Source: Physcomitrium patens
Taxonomy: Eukaryota; Streptophyta; Bryopsida; Funariales; Funariaceae
Direction of reading: 5' to 3'
DNA length: 64,000 nt
Assembly (NCBI RefSeq): GCF_000002425.4
Contig: NC_037270.1
Coordinates: forward strand, 14,836,678-14,900,677
Shown here piece by piece: positions 23,720 through 37,329 of the stretch. The translations under genes were made by a program, and so were the position numbers. Within the stretch, counting starts at the first letter, position 1. Each line of letters opens with the position of its first letter. Under the pieces are notes generated by a model. It had not been told where the DNA came from. It saw only the letters and a program-made list of their open reading frames with translations, and made no database searches.

Positions 23720-26700
23720 AGGATTTAGCGTTAAACTACCGGAAAAGTTGAGCACTGGGAAATGGAACGTTCATAGGTATTCTGGTTCATGAACGCGCTT
23801 CTTTTGCTCTCTTTATGTGTGTATTTCGACGAGGAGCCTGTTCTGATTTAGCTACACTATCAATTTGTTGAACATATTTGCTATATGACTCTGTGGTCTG
23901 ACTTATTGTAGATCAGCGCTGTCTCCCCTTAACCTTAAGGATCGTTGGCCTGAACACCCAGAGATTCGAACGTTGCACGACAACTTTATGTAAGGCATCT
24001 GTGTTTTCTTGCTTCAAACGATATCTTAAAACATTGATGATATTCTGCTGTGCTGATTTCTACATCGCTACCTGTAGAATCTCTCTTTGAAATCGTTTGG
24101 AGCATGATTATGTTCTGTGGTACAGCTTGAGAATAAGTTTGTATTATGCTTAATGTATTATGCTTTCTTACAATACCTTGCTTGCTTGGATCCACCTGAA
24201 GGTACGCTAAGGCTGCCTTTGCAGAGAACAAATGTTTGGGAACTCGTATCCAAGATGATGATACAGTTGGCCAGTAAGTCGCCTCTTTTTTTTTCTGCTT
24301 TTTGCGTCACTTAACTTGCATCCGTTTCTTTGAGGACTGTGTCGAAGTGACGAATCTTTGCATTCAGGAGCTCTATAAGCTGTCAATTGGCTTGACCATG
24401 AACTCAGTCGGGGTTTGGGTACCTTGATCGCGTGATGTGATTCAAAAAAAGCTTTGGTTCTCAAGTATTGGATATATTAATGTATGTCCCCATTGTCTGC
24501 AGTTATAGATGGATGACTTACGGCGAGGTAGGGAACGCACGGACTGCAATTGGATCAGGTCTTGTTCAACATGGCATCCCTAAGGTAAGCACCTTAAAAT
24601 TTTGAAAGGCCTCAAAATGATGGAATTAACTGTTAGAATACTTTGCACAATTGCACTTCTGTTGCCTTTTATCCATATGCCCGGCTTTCAAAGGCTGTAG
24701 AAACTGATTGGAATTGTCTCATACAATTACCAAGCTCTGTGCTGTCCTTGAAAATGTTTTTTCTGGCTCAGAAATGTTAAATTTGGGATGCGCAGGGCTC
24801 ACGTATAGGAATATATATGATCAATCGAGTGGAATGGGTCATCTCAGAACTAGCATGTGCAGCTTATTCTTATGTTTCTGTTCCACTGTATGACACCCTT
24901 GGTAAGTTGCAATTTCTCTCAAAATATGAAGATAAAATATGTCATGTAGATGCGCATGTGCCTTGATGTTGTTGTAAATCATACTTTCACATCTGGACCA
25001 GTTAAAGAGTGAATGTAAGTCTTTTTTGGAAGATGTGAGACCGTGCTGACAATGGTAGTATTCTCTGAACTACCGAGACAGTATGGCACATGAACTTTTT
25101 ATGAAAGTCATTCGCAGGGACTGATGCTGTTACGTATATCGTTAACCATGCGGAAATCGCTGCTGTGTTTTGTACTCTAGACAAAATACAAAATGTGAGT
25201 AGTTGCTACTGCATCCACTTCTCATCTTCATACTTCAATTGGTGCAATTGGTCAAAGAAGTCATAGGGGTTGGCTGTGATTGAAAACTTCTGACATATTT
25301 TACTTGGATGGGTTGGAGCAGCTATTGAGTTACATTGCAGGGCTCCCAAGTTTACGGCTTATTGTGGTAGACACCACTACAATTCTGTTTATTGCTCTTT
25401 TTGCTGCCCGGGATTCTCTTTTCATTCAGCACAAATGTGCATAATTGGCATATTCCAATGTTGATGGGATGGTCCGCTATAGTCAGCTGGCAGTAGAGAA
25501 TTCGGAATTAGTGCTATTCAGTTTCCGCTATCTAGATTTAGTGGTCGAACAGATCCTTGGTGTAATTTTCTCTCTGACCATGGTAACCTGGGTCAAATAA
25601 TCTTATCTTCTCCAGGGATGTGAAAAAGGTGTCCTTTGTGGTCCCTTGCTTTGATTTCATTTTTGCTACTGATGAATGTAGTGCAATTGTAGGTAGTGGG
25701 AGGAGCTGAGAAATTATTGCCTTCACTCCCACCCCAGTTGGGGATTGAAGTCGTGACTTATTCTCAACTTAAAGCTCAGGTAATATTGGATGCAATCTTT
25801 AGAGTGCCCGTCAGTTGTGTGCCACTCAAACCTTTGCAATACATCGTCCAATTGAGTCACTAAAGTTTGATATTTTGTGGACTCAACAGGGTATAGCAGA
25901 TCACCGAGAATTTGTGGCATCGAAGCCGCATGATTTAGCTACTATATGTTACACAAGTGGTACAACTGGCGTTCCTAAGGTATATGGACTAAAGCTCTGG
26001 ACTCGAACAGTTTAGTCCTTCTCCAATAGAGATTGAAGTTTTGATAAATCTTGGATGAATGTCTGACACATGGATTGCATCTGTGCTTAATATGAAGTGG
26101 ATTTCTGCTAAGCAACTAGTGGACGTGATGAATATTTCAAAACATGGGGCCTCATTTTTGCATACAAAAAACCACAGGATAATCACTTCAAGCCTCCTAG
26201 TTGGGAATACTTTATGTTCAGTTTTTAATGTTAAAATACTGTTGTCTGTGGAGCTTTTTATAAAGGCAGGTGTCGGTATTCGTAAATTTCATGCGGTCTA
26301 GTTTATGCCTTGGTACGAAAAAGCATATTGGATTAATATTAGTACCTTGAAAATAGGGAGCAATGATATCTCATTACAATCTTATTGCAAGTGCTGCTGG
26401 GAGTAGTCAAATTACGCTCTTCTATCCTTCTGACGTGTAAGTTGATAAGATCACCTTCCAACTTATGTGTACTTTTGCCGTTTTATTCTTGCAGTTGCGA
26501 TGCTTTGCATTGGTCTGACTTTTTTACTGTTTTCTTTGGCTTTGCCAATAGGCACATCTCTTACTTGCCACTTGCCCATATTTACGAGAGAATGAACGTT
26601 CTCATCATGCTGCATCATGGTGTGGCAATTGGGTTTTATCAAGGAGTAAGTTGCAGTTATTATTCTTTTCAAACTTTATTAAAATACTTTTTCCCTCAGA

Positions 26701-29700
26701 AAACATAGTTATGCCGGCTTCTTAAGTTTCGTAAAGTATGCTTGATGTTTGATATTTTTACAGCTACGTGCCTTTTAAAGGTTCACGTCTTTGCTTTGAC
26801 CTCGATACTTGTTAGTAACCTCTAACCTCGCTCTCGAGTCCAAAGATGAGGCAAGTGGCTGTATATAGATGCCTAGTTTTGCAGAATTACAATGTGATTG
26901 TATAGTTGAATATGTCAAGAATTTTTGTTCGTAGTGACGATCACATAATTTGCAATACGACTGTGTCTCGCACAGTAACTTGCCAGCTGCGCCGTGACAC
27001 CTAAACGTTTTGAGAGTATCCTACAGGATATTTTGAAGTTGATGGATGATATGGAGACGCTGAAGCCCACAATATTAGCCAGTACACCATGGCTGTACAA
27101 TCGTATTTATGACAAGTAAGTGAATCTTAGATAACTTTGTTGTATAATTCACCTTTTTAGTCTCTATGCTTTTGAAGGTGATGTTTGATAGTCGCAATGT
27201 TTTCCAGAACGAATGGTCCTGATTTATGAGTGTTGATCAGTGTGTATGGGTGCGCTACTATTAAAATATTAGTTTATTAACAAGAATTACTCTTAGGAGG
27301 GAGACGGTGATGCATGTCCACATTTATTTATGTGATTTTCTGTTTCACAATTAATGTTATTTATGGAACAGAATCACTGGTACAATAAAGGCTTCGGGTG
27401 GGCTTCGTGAGAAGCTATTCAACGCTGCCTACAATGCAAAGAAACATGCACTCGAGAAAGGTGAGTTTCTAAAACCTCAGTGTAATTCATGGTAGTTTTC
27501 GTATTACATCAAATAAATTGGGAACCATATGCTCACATCTTTGCTGACTGTTTGAATAATTCCCTTGACATCTTGCAGGAAAATCTCCCTCACCAATCTG
27601 GGATCGGTTAGTTTTTAGCAAAGTGAAGGCAGCTCTTGGGGGGCGGGTTCGTATAATATTATCAGGCGCATCACCAATATCCCCAGACATACTAGAGTTC
27701 TTAAGAATGTGAGCGTATTCCAGTGCTTTAACTTAGTTCTATGGGCTCTCACTGTTATATAAATTTTCTGAATCCATGAAACCTATTTCCACGTTGATAT
27801 GCTTGCAATATCACAGAATTGTGTGCTATACGGAAGAGTGGTGCGGCTGCTCCTTTGATTGATAATAGCTACCTGCATTTCTTGGTTGCAGATGTTTCGG
27901 CGGTTTTGTTTCTGAGGGCTATGGAATGACGGAGACTTCATGTCTTATTACTGGCACTCAACCTGGGGATTACTTATATGGTCACGTTGGATCACCAAGC
28001 CCATCTTGTGGTAAATTTCACATAAGTGGTTTCGTTTCAATTCTAGTTGGTTGTAGTAAGGTACCAATCCTCTAATATTTTAGTAAGTAACATGTACCGC
28101 AAATTTTTATATGTTTGGTTTTGGTATTGATTGGGTTCTGTTGCCTCGTCTATTAGAGGTGAAGCTCGCTGACGTTCCGGAGATGGAATATACAAATTAC
28201 GACAAGCCTTACCCGCGAGGGGAGATCTGTGTTCGAGGCCCTACCCTCTTCAAAGGCTACTACAAAGATGAAGTTCAAACGTATCACTCGTGTTCTCTTT
28301 CCACATATCTTTCTATACTTGGCTATACCCAATCGCAAATGCCTTTTTTCATTTTAAGTGTGAAAGATAATAGAGCAATCACTTGGGCTGTAAAATTTCT
28401 ACCCAGTACGTTTCAAATGGAAGCTGACTTTCACATCTATTTTTCATTGCAGACGGGAGATTTTTGATGAAGATGGATGGCTACATACTGGCGACATCGG
28501 GTGTTGGTTGCCAGGTGGTCGACTCAAAATCATTGATAGGTACTCTGGACTAGCGTCACCCTTAGATGTATGCTATTGATATTTTTCATCATTCAACGTC
28601 TGGTAGTCTAGATCAGTGTACCCAGTTGAGTATGTTCTACTCTTCTAATGTTCGAAGATCAATCCAACTTTGAATATTTCAGGAGCTTTCATGAGTTGTA
28701 CGTTCTTTCCTTGGTTATTGCAGAAAGAAGAATATCTTCAAGTTGGCTCAGGGAGAGTACATTGCGCCCGAGAAGATTGAGAACGTCTACCTGCGAAGTC
28801 GGTTCATTGCACAGTGCTTTATTCATGGTGCGTTCATTCAATTAATGGAGGCATCCCTTCTCATTGTCTCAGTCATCTGCTTGTGGTTGAAACACCATGG
28901 TTACTGGGGTTGTGGGTGCTTTAAGAGCTCCTCTTTTTTCTTTTCAAGCTGAGGTTTAAACTTGAATTTTTATCAATATTATTCTACCTTGAGTGTTTAT
29001 ATTGCTACTCCTTCTTTATTGGTGTAACTAGTTGATAAATTTATACAGGTGATAGTTTCAACGCGAATCTTGTAGCTGTTGCTGTTATTGATCCAGAGAA
29101 CTTACCTGCCTGGGCGAATTCGAGGGGTATAGAGGCAAGTATTTCATCGACTTTCGTGTTCATCTCCAAGAGCAATCAATATTCATAAAATGTATGGCGC
29201 CAAATGCAGAATCAAGGCGCTGTCTCTGTGTTGCAATTCAGACACAAACGTGGTCGGTGTTTGGAAGTGAAACAGAGTAAGCTAAAGAATTTTTGAATTG
29301 CCAAGGAACAGCAATGATCATTGATTAGCCTGACATTGATGATAAATTTTTATTGTTGGTGGGAAGCAGCATGCAGATGATTTGAAGCAGCTCTGTGATG
29401 ATCCCGTTGTTCGAGCAGCTGTGCTTGCGGATATGGATGCTGTTGGTCGCGAAGCAAAGGTTTGATCTTAATAATTTGTACCATATTATATAGTACTAAT
29501 AATGATAAGTTGTTACAAAACAGTGATTCATTTCTCTTAGTGTCATTGCTCTTGTTCATTGCGTTGCTGCTGGGTTCTGCACTACTACTTGGCTTTCTGA
29601 CTGTTGCTGATTCACTGATTTCTATTTGCAGTTGCGGAAGTTTGAATTTGCCAAAGCTGTAACATTGAAAGTCGAGCCTTTCACAGTCGAAAATGGACTG

Positions 29701-29947
29701 CTTACACCCACACTCAAGGTAAATCTTACTTATTCTGTGTCAGGAATAAGCTTCTTGAAGAATTGCTTTAGTTTTCCTTCTTTACACCTAGTTATTTCTT
29801 GTATAACTCAGAAGAAACAAGTGGAGGGTAGTGATTTTGGTGAATTTTGAGAGTGCGCAGGTGAAGAGGCCACTAGCTAAGGCTCACTTCGCAAGGGCCA
29901 TTGCTGAGATGTATGCTGAGATTGCAGCTAAGGAGGAATCTCAATAG
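23008..29947 (+). CDS. Peroxisomal long-chain acyl-CoA synthetase, LACS6/7 type
   Basis: Twenty-four exons assemble in frame to 699 residues (Arabidopsis LACS6 and LACS7 are about 700): 23008-23092, 23414-23464, 23716-23776, 23912-23989, 24202-24273, 24503-24584, 24796-24901, 25118-25194, 25322-25366, 25693-25779, 25890-25979, 26357-26436, 26552-26645, 27027-27115, 27372-27460, 27579-27708, 27892-28010, 28157-28280, 28453-28539, 28724-28827, 29049-29134, 29370-29459, 29632-29718, 29861-29947. It activates fatty acids with ATP and CoA for peroxisomal beta-oxidation. A PTS2 nonapeptide RLSFINAHL is at residues 15-23. Adenylation motifs are [11 protein letters not shown] (269-279), YGMTET (449-454), TGD (532-534) and [21 protein letters not shown]; the likely catalytic Lys is K671 in LLTPTLK. 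It ends EESQ, so there is no PTS1. The intron after 29134 is GC-AG. The frame stays open upstream of 23008 but has no earlier ATG. Confidence 0.94.
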
Positions 29948-31620
29948 CCACAGCAATCTATCAAATTGTAAGTAATTTTTTATGCCACACTTAACACTTC
30001 ACAATGTTGTTGTCTCATCAGCGATTGAACAGGCATGAATGAGGTAGCACAGCAGTGCACGCTTTGTGAACTGTTCCAATTTAGAATAGTATAAAATTGA
30101 AAGGCATTCACGTCTCATGTATATATAAAGACTTACATTTTTATCCACCCAGGTCTATTAAAAACATTTGTTCTAAGCTCACCTATAAAATGCGAATGGT
30201 AGTATTTGCGCTGGCTATCTTTTTATGCTTGCTTCTCAATTATCGAAGGAATCTCTTATATATATATATATATATATATGTATATAATTATGAATATAGA
30301 AGATTAGGTTTTGAAATTTAAAAATTTAAAAGAACTTTCTAAGACTAGAATGGAATAAAAATTGTAGAGTTGCTTTTTCTTATTCCTCATTAAAATATCT
30401 AAGTCTCTGGTATCCAGTTCAATGCTGTTCAATAGTGGTGAGTTTAGAGACTTGTTTATTGTTTTTACATTAATTTTAATCTTGGTGTGGTTTGGTTTGT
30501 TTTTTTTTTTTCTTTAATTTTTTAATTTAGAAAATGAATAAATCTCACCAAATTATTGCACCTAAGGATTGGATCAATATACTAATGTTCAAAAGATCAT
30601 GTGTCATGTGACCAATTGACTTGGAAAAAACACAATCATGTTATTTCCAACAAGCTCTTAGAAATCATCAACTCAATCACAACAATCATTCAAGGTCACA
30701 ACTATGTGAAAGAAATAGGAAGAGCCAAACACCCTTATATGAAACCACATAGTTTTCTAATTTGTCAAGTATTGGACATGATCCAATCTTTATTCAATTG
30801 AGGTCATGTACAAAAGGGTGGATCTCTTGTGAATCACATCATCTAGTCCACAAGCTAATCAAGGACAAGTCTCTCAACTTGCATTTACATTTGCATCTTG
30901 TGAAGTCTTTTTTTATAGGTGACAAACATCAACAATATTAAGAACCAAAATGACAATAATGTTGCAATACAAATTTCACCCATGGTGTGTCTTCTTCATG
31001 TTGCATTCTTTATTCAGTGCATAATGAATTAGAAGACAATTAGAATCATGACAAGGATGTTGGTTATTAGTATGTAAAAGTGGCTGTTCAAATAAGACCA
31101 AGCAGACAACATGGTTGGCAATGGTTGCAATGCACAAGAAGAAGTTAGGAGATTTACATCTTGAATGTAGATAACTATAAGAGAAGTGTCCACATGATAA
31201 AAAGAGTGCATCAACATAATAAAAGAGAGTGTCCAGCTAGCAATTTCTTTGATTAATGATCATGACTTGATTTCTTTTAACATTTGTTTCTTCTTCTTTA
31301 AAATATGTATTAAATGTCAAGTCAAGACATAAATTGCATCTTTTATTAAGGTATTCTATCTAGCTTATAATTTATCATCTTTAAACTTCAACTACACTAA
31401 ACATATTAATGAATTATTATTAATTTGTGTTGAAAAAAACTAAAGAGAAATTAAGGATAAGTCAAATGATAGTATTCATATTTAGTTAATATTTCATATT
31501 ATTTCATATTAAAATTTTGAATTAAGACATTTTCATTGCAGAGCACTTAAAGCTTTAGAGAAACCCTTACTCTTTATTTAGGATTTAAAAAATATATATT
31601 CTTTAATCAAAGCTTTATTT
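29948..31620. other. LACS 3' flank, then AT-rich DNA
   Basis: The first few hundred bases should hold the LACS 3' UTR. An AT run lies at 30257-30279. From 30.3 kb the sequence is AT-rich, without a recognised gene or element. Confidence 0.5.
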
Positions 31621-32031
31621 CTTCTGAATTTGTCACTCTTCGCGACACCCAATTGAAAGTGTCGATGAAGGAAAAGACTAAAGTGGGCCTCAGAAACTCT
31701 CACCGACTCTTCCGAAAGCTTGTCCATTCCATCGTTTCTTTCTTCCTTCCTGCAGAATGTTCGTGAAGGGAACTGAGAACGGAAAAACGTTGCCTTTACG
31801 GTGAAGTGTTGCTGACGCCGAGGGTGCCGCCAAGTGCCACTGGTGAGGAATCCCACGCCTGGCAGCGGGCATTTCGGCAACTTTCGGAAGAGCCGGCAAA
31901 TCAAGAGGCGTGATGGAGGATTAATCAGCCAGCTCGTGTCCCGAAGAAGAAGACGAATGCGAGTGATCATCCTTGTCCACGCAGATGTTGTTTCGGAGTC
32001 AGTTGTTATCTATCGTTGCAGTCGCACTTGG
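31621..32031 (+). promoter_or_regulatory. Upstream region of the Smr-domain gene
   Basis: Abrupt rise in GC content at about 31.62 kb. ATCGTTGCAG ending at 32020 could be the acceptor of a 5' UTR intron, twelve bases before the chosen ATG. The coding frame stays open upstream, with an alternative in-frame ATG at 31957. Confidence 0.4.
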
Positions 32032-34054
32032 ATGGAGAAGCCCCAGGGATGGTCGTCACTGACGCGCCAGATGCTTAACAGCTCCTCGTCCCGTGACGAA
32101 GATCCCTTCCCCTCGTTGCAAGGCGCGGGGGCGGGGGATTCCAAACCAACAACTGTGGGTGTTGGGGGTTCACGGCGACCAGTGTTGCAGGCGCCATTTG
32201 TGAGTGTGGTCGGCAAGGGTCGTCTACCGACTAGGGGCAGAGGGAATGAGACGAATTTGAATCGCGAAGACGCCGCGGTTGCTAGATTGCGGGAGCGGTA
32301 TGGCTGGGCGGATGATCGGTTGCTGCGGGACGTGTTGCAGGCCGTCGGGGGCGACGAGGATGTCGCGTGTGGGCAGTTGGATGCCATGGCGGAGCCCTCG
32401 TCGCCTCCACCTGAAGGGCCGGGAGGGAAATTTGACGTAGCTGGTGATGGGTTGCGTTCTGCTGGCGCTGTGGAGTGCGAGAAGAATGATGTTTATTTGA
32501 AGAATCGGAGAGAGGCTTTGCGGATGAGTCGGTAAGGGAGAGGGGTTTCTATTCGGGTCGTGTTTTTTTTGTTTTCGTTCCTGGGGTGCTTTGACGGAGT
32601 TGTTCCTCTTCTTTTTGAGACCGTATTCTGTCCTCCCATGTTCGTCACTGAGACATGAACTCTTTTACCGTGGCATAGTGCTAGGGGGAAGAATGCTCGG
32701 GCTGCCTACAACGCGTACATGGCAGGGGATCACGCTCTCGCAAAGCAGTATTCTCGTGAAGCTCACGAAAACTGGAAGACCGCTGAAATACTGCACGCGC
32801 AAGCTGCGGAAGAGATACTTTATTCTAGAAATGCAGGTCTGTGGCACTCCAAATTTCTGTCGTCGTTATGACGAATTTCTTCGGGAAAGATCTCAATGGC
32901 TGCCGGGCAAATGGTTTGAGGTTATCTTTGACACTTATGTAGGACTATGTGTGCTCCGCGTAGAAGAACAATGGTTGATCGTTATCTAACTTTTTATATT
33001 CATCGTCGTTCATGTGACAAGAATTGTATGGGTCAGTCTACCTTTGCAGACCTTTATGTTCGTTTGTTGTGCAGTGTTCACATTCGTGGCGTCTTGTCCC
33101 ACAAAAAATCGAAAAACAGAATGCGATATTTTCGACTTGCTTTCAGTGCATTGTTGTTTTTTGACTTTGATTATTTATTTATTTATTTATTTTCCTTTGT
33201 GTAGACGGGGTTTTCAATGTGTGGACGATTGATCTGCATGGTTTACACGCAACTGAAGCAGTCATGGCTCTTCAAGAACGGCTTGCGTATCTCGAGGAAG
33301 AGTTGGCAAAGAATCCAGGTTTTCTTTACAGCTCACAGCGAGTGCCAAACTCGCTCTCAGACGTGAAAGGAGAAGGGTTGGGTGTCAATGGACTAATGAA
33401 CGGCAAGCATGAACAGTCGTTACCTTTAGCGGCTTCTCGGGCCGTTGTGAAAAGTGACCTCTCCGTCATAACAGGTATTTTATTTCTCAGACCTAAACTG
33501 GGTTTACGATTAGTACGCGAGCAAGAAATGCAAGTCCGCCGTTGTTGATGATGGGTTTGCAGGCAGGAATATAGTTGCATCTCTGCGGATTGTTTTGCCT
33601 ACATATGATATGGTAGCCCAGCATCTTTTCAATTCTAAAAATGGACGTTTTTTCATTTTTATTTTCTCTTTTATTGGTATTTATTTTGTGCAACACAATT
33701 TCCAGGTGTTGGGCGGCATAGTAAGGGTGGTCCTTCTCTTCCATTGGCAGTCAAGAACTTCCTTCTCAGTAATGGGTATCTTCATTAAACCCAGCACCAC
33801 GGAGCTCATTAATCACGAATTTCCGAGTGCTTTTCTTTGTGAGAAGGAGCATGCAAGGCTCATGTTTTCCATCGGGAGCAAATGATTTTGATGAGATTGA
33901 GATTCCTACTTTTTGGGTATGTCTTTTAGTGTGTTTGTGCAAAGTGTTTGGAGAAGGGTCAGGCTGCTGATACGATTGCATGAGTTGCAGGTACAAATTT
34001 ACTGAACCAAGGCCTGGTGCTGTGTCTGTAGCTCCGAAGCGGCACTACGCCTGA
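32032..34054 (+). CDS. CUE-like / DUF1771 / Smr domain protein
   Basis: Five exons join in frame: 32032-32531, 32679-32836, 33205-33474, 33706-33775, 33991-34054, giving 353 residues. Residues ~78-119 (YGWADDRLLRDVLQAVGGDE...GQLDAM) resemble the CUE/UBA-like helix bundle of plant Smr proteins. Residues ~155-219 are DUF1771 (KNARAAYNAYMAGDHALAKQ, then SREAHENWKTAEILHAQAA). The Smr domain follows with DLHGLH at 229-234 and the GVGRHSKGG loop at 310-318, ending RPGAVSVAPKRHYA. Smr domains bind nucleic acid and several are endonucleases; the DLHG and GxGxH motifs are present. CUE-like modules bind ubiquitin in some relatives; whether this one does is unknown. The start at 32032 is preferred because a good splice acceptor lies just upstream; 31957 would add 25 residues. 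All introns are GT-AG. Confidence 0.88.
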
Positions 34055-34870
34055 GTAGATTGTCGGTGTACAGTTCCCTTTGTGGTTGTACCATTATTGT
34101 CTTCATCAGATGCCGACTTGATCTGAACTTGTTATGCTTCAAAGCTTGCACACCAGTTTTGATGTCGGCAACAGTTTGGTTCTGAGGCACGAAATTACGC
34201 ATGTGGCCATTGCATGAAACATCTTTACATACGCTGCTACGGCAGTACTAGAAACTGTGTAGCCATGGGCACTTGCTGTTTCAGTTTTGTAATTTTAGAC
34301 ATGGTGAGGTCCAACTCAGGTGGTGAGCTTAGAGCACGTTGTTTGACACATAGGACTTACAGGGGCACAATCTACAAACCTCAGTTTTCGTCCCATCAAA
34401 TTAGCCGTAGTAATCCCTGTGTATCAGCCTGACAATGTACCATATCTTGAGAAAGTATGTTCCAGAAAAATCTGGTGTTTCTGGTGCTTTGTAAGGTAGT
34501 GCAAAAATAGGTCTTCGAAACTCCGAAGATTTTGAGAGGCTCTTTCTGTGCAGTGGACGTGATTTTAGGACTTGCTAGAAACGAATTGCTGGATTTTCTT
34601 GTCCAGGTCAAGTAATCCATTCGTTTAGGGAATGTTTGAAGTTATTTTGACATCTCAGTATCGGAGGCATGGCGAAGGGATGTTACACTATAAGTAAATG
34701 TTGGTGGAGAGGAACATCTATGATATGTATTTACGTAGCAGCAGGTATATGAATAGAAGTAAGAGTTTGAGAAACAACACTGTTGGATTGAATGATGCTC
34801 TTCATTAGTGAACATGGAGAATGCTTTGCGAATCGAGGTTGTCACCATGGCCACACTCTTACATGATCAA
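34055..34870 (+). other. 3' flank of the Smr-domain gene
   Basis: Mixed base composition extends about 800 bp beyond the stop codon and should include the 3' UTR. The small open frames on both strands have no recognisable domain. Composition drops to AT-rich at about 34.87 kb. Confidence 0.45.
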
Positions 34871-35478
34871 TTACTGTCGTAGATATATTTGAAAAAACAT
34901 ATTTATGGAGGCATGGAGAACAATTTCTCCATTATCTATTGTTGTTGATTACACATGTGATTTTTCATTTTATTTATTTGGTTTCAGAAAAGCCAATAAT
35001 TGCACATATATATTTTAAAAAACATGGTTTGAAGTCTAATAGAAAAGGATATAATTGAGGTAGAGTTTATAAAAAAGGTTTTTGAAATGTGTTTTTGAAA
35101 ACTTTCTCTGATAGAAATGCTACAACTATCTAGGAATATGTGCAATTATTGTTCACATGGCAGAGAAATAACAACATTTTACATTCGTTAAAACACTAAA
35201 AATATTCTTGAATAATTTTTAGTATCTTCTCTTTGTTTTGTCCAGAAAACTCTCTTTATCTGTCAAAATAAAATTAAAAAAAAATTCTGTAAAATAAATG
35301 GTGGAAACAACCACTAATGAGCTAAACTTTTATTGTTTATCAAACCAATGGTTTTATCTTCTTAAGAAATAAATAAATACATATATATATATATATATAT
35401 ATATGTTTAAAAATTTCAGATTAGTTTGTGTTTTTTTGTAATAAGTATTTAAATTTTATTTCCAATTAATACGTGTTT

Positions 35479-35523
<45 letters not shown>

Positions 35524-36920
35524 TCTATTAATTTTAGTATTGAGCAATCTATATTGATGTTTTAATTATAGCTAAAAATGTTATAAGTAAAGTACTAAGT
35601 GCTGTATATGTATATTAGTATTCTAATAATTTCTAAGATTTTAAAGATATTCAAGCAAGTAAAATAATATATGATATTAATATACTAAATATACTAAATA
35701 ATATATCTAAATATACTTATATAATATAACTAAATATTTTAATGTAAAATTTTCTTATAAAGATACAAAATTCTTTATTCATCTCAAATTTATGAAAATC
35801 CATAGATTTCAATGACAAAATTAAAATTCAAAAAATAAAAAATTGTAACCATCTTAATAATAAAAAGTGGTTATTTGTTTTACAAATTTCACCAATAAAT
35901 TACTAAAAAATTATATTAAATTTAAACTTATCAAACAAGTTGTAATGCATATATCTTTATTTATTTATTTATTTATTTTAATTTTTTCTTAAAAATTTCA
36001 AAACTAAATATTAAAATATAAAAATTGATTGCAATTACATATAATACGACTTAATTTGTTACTACAACCAAATTTTTATAATGAATTTAATGTATGAAAA
36101 GAAATCTATAACCAAGTCTATCAGCTTCAAATAAAATTTTGGTCTTTTATGCTAAATTATATAATAAATTCAAAGCTAATTGTATGTTTTTGGTAATCCA
36201 TAGTTTTTCTCTTTACCATAAGTTCAAAATAAATCCAAGAATTGAATTTATTAAGAGTAAACTTAAAAATTAAGAATAATTTTTTTTGTAAAAAATATCT
36301 AAATAAGACATAAGAAGTAGTAATAGCCATACCATCATAAGTATAGATATGAAGTCTCAAAGAATGTAATTGTGAAAAAAATAATATTTATTTCTATTAT
36401 CACATTTATTCATTGATTAGAACAAGTGAGATAGATGAGAGAAGATCTTTCCCATACTTCTTCGGCAATTGCTCAACAACCATTTGTTGACTATTTATTT
36501 GCAAAGCCTATGAATTGCATCCATCATCTATACAAAAGCCACAAGAATTGCAATATTGGCATTGCTAGGATCTTCACATGATTCCATATACATCGAGTTG
36601 ATTGATTTGTTTTTAAGATGTTTATAACATATTTGCATTCAAACAATCCACATCAAAGCTTAAAACCAATAGAAGAATTAGCAAGGATTACACAATGCAC
36701 ATTTCATGAGCATAAAAATCTTTAAGCTATAGATAAAGTTCTTGTCTTTGATCCTGTGCTTCCATACTTCTTCTCAAAATATAGACATAGACATATTCTT
36801 ATCTTTTCCTACAAGATCTTGAATACATCAAAATCACTTAACCATGTAGTATACTAGACTATATATGTGACCATCTATAATTCCAAAATATTGTGAGCAT
36901 GTTAATAATATGATATATGA
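34871..36920. other. AT-rich intergenic DNA with AT microsatellites
   Basis: No gene seen. AT dinucleotide runs are at 35381-35404 and 35481-35521. A somewhat more complex stretch at 36.43-36.92 kb may be the outer part of the relic LTR described next. Confidence 0.5.
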
Positions 36921-37080
36921 AATTACAAACATTCATCATCCCTTTTGTTTGAATGAAAAAATTGTCTTAGACCTTTAGATATTATAATCATCTTTTCTTT
37001 TGAATTCATTATATATTATGGCACATTATGCATATCTAATTCTATTTATTATGCTTATTGTAATATGGTATCAAAGCACA
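36920..37080 (+). mobile_element. Relic LTR end with primer-binding site
   Basis: The end of a decayed LTR is followed at 37066-37077 by TGGTATCAAAGC, which matches the initiator-tRNA-Met primer-binding site of plant copia elements (TGGTATCAGAGC) at 11 of 12 positions. The preceding ~140 bp align with 49750-49910. No coding domain was recognised downstream. It is broken and old. Confidence 0.55.
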
Positions 37081-37329
37081 CATAGTGTTGGATAGAATGA
37101 TGTTTTATTGTAATATGACTAATGAATAAAAAAAAAAGCTCACATTATAAAATATCTTATTTCAAAATATTATAATAAATCACCTTAAATATATAAATAA
37201 TAATTAAAGAGGTAATAAAATTAAATAGTACAAATTTTGCCTTTTTATAAAAAGACTTTTACTTACTTTATAGGGCCATAAATAAGGTATAATTAGATAA
37301 ATTAGTAAAAATAATATTATAAGAATCTT

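Noticed and set aside
29138-29369. GT donor at 29138 (CAA/GTATTT) for LACS intron 21
   Set aside because: It leaves a phase that neither AG of the tandem acceptor can complete in frame; the GC donor at 29135 keeps the frame and fits the donor consensus.
31834-32031. Start of the Smr gene at 31834
   Set aside because: That codon is GTG. The ATG at 31957 is possible, but a splice acceptor at 32020 makes 32032 more likely.
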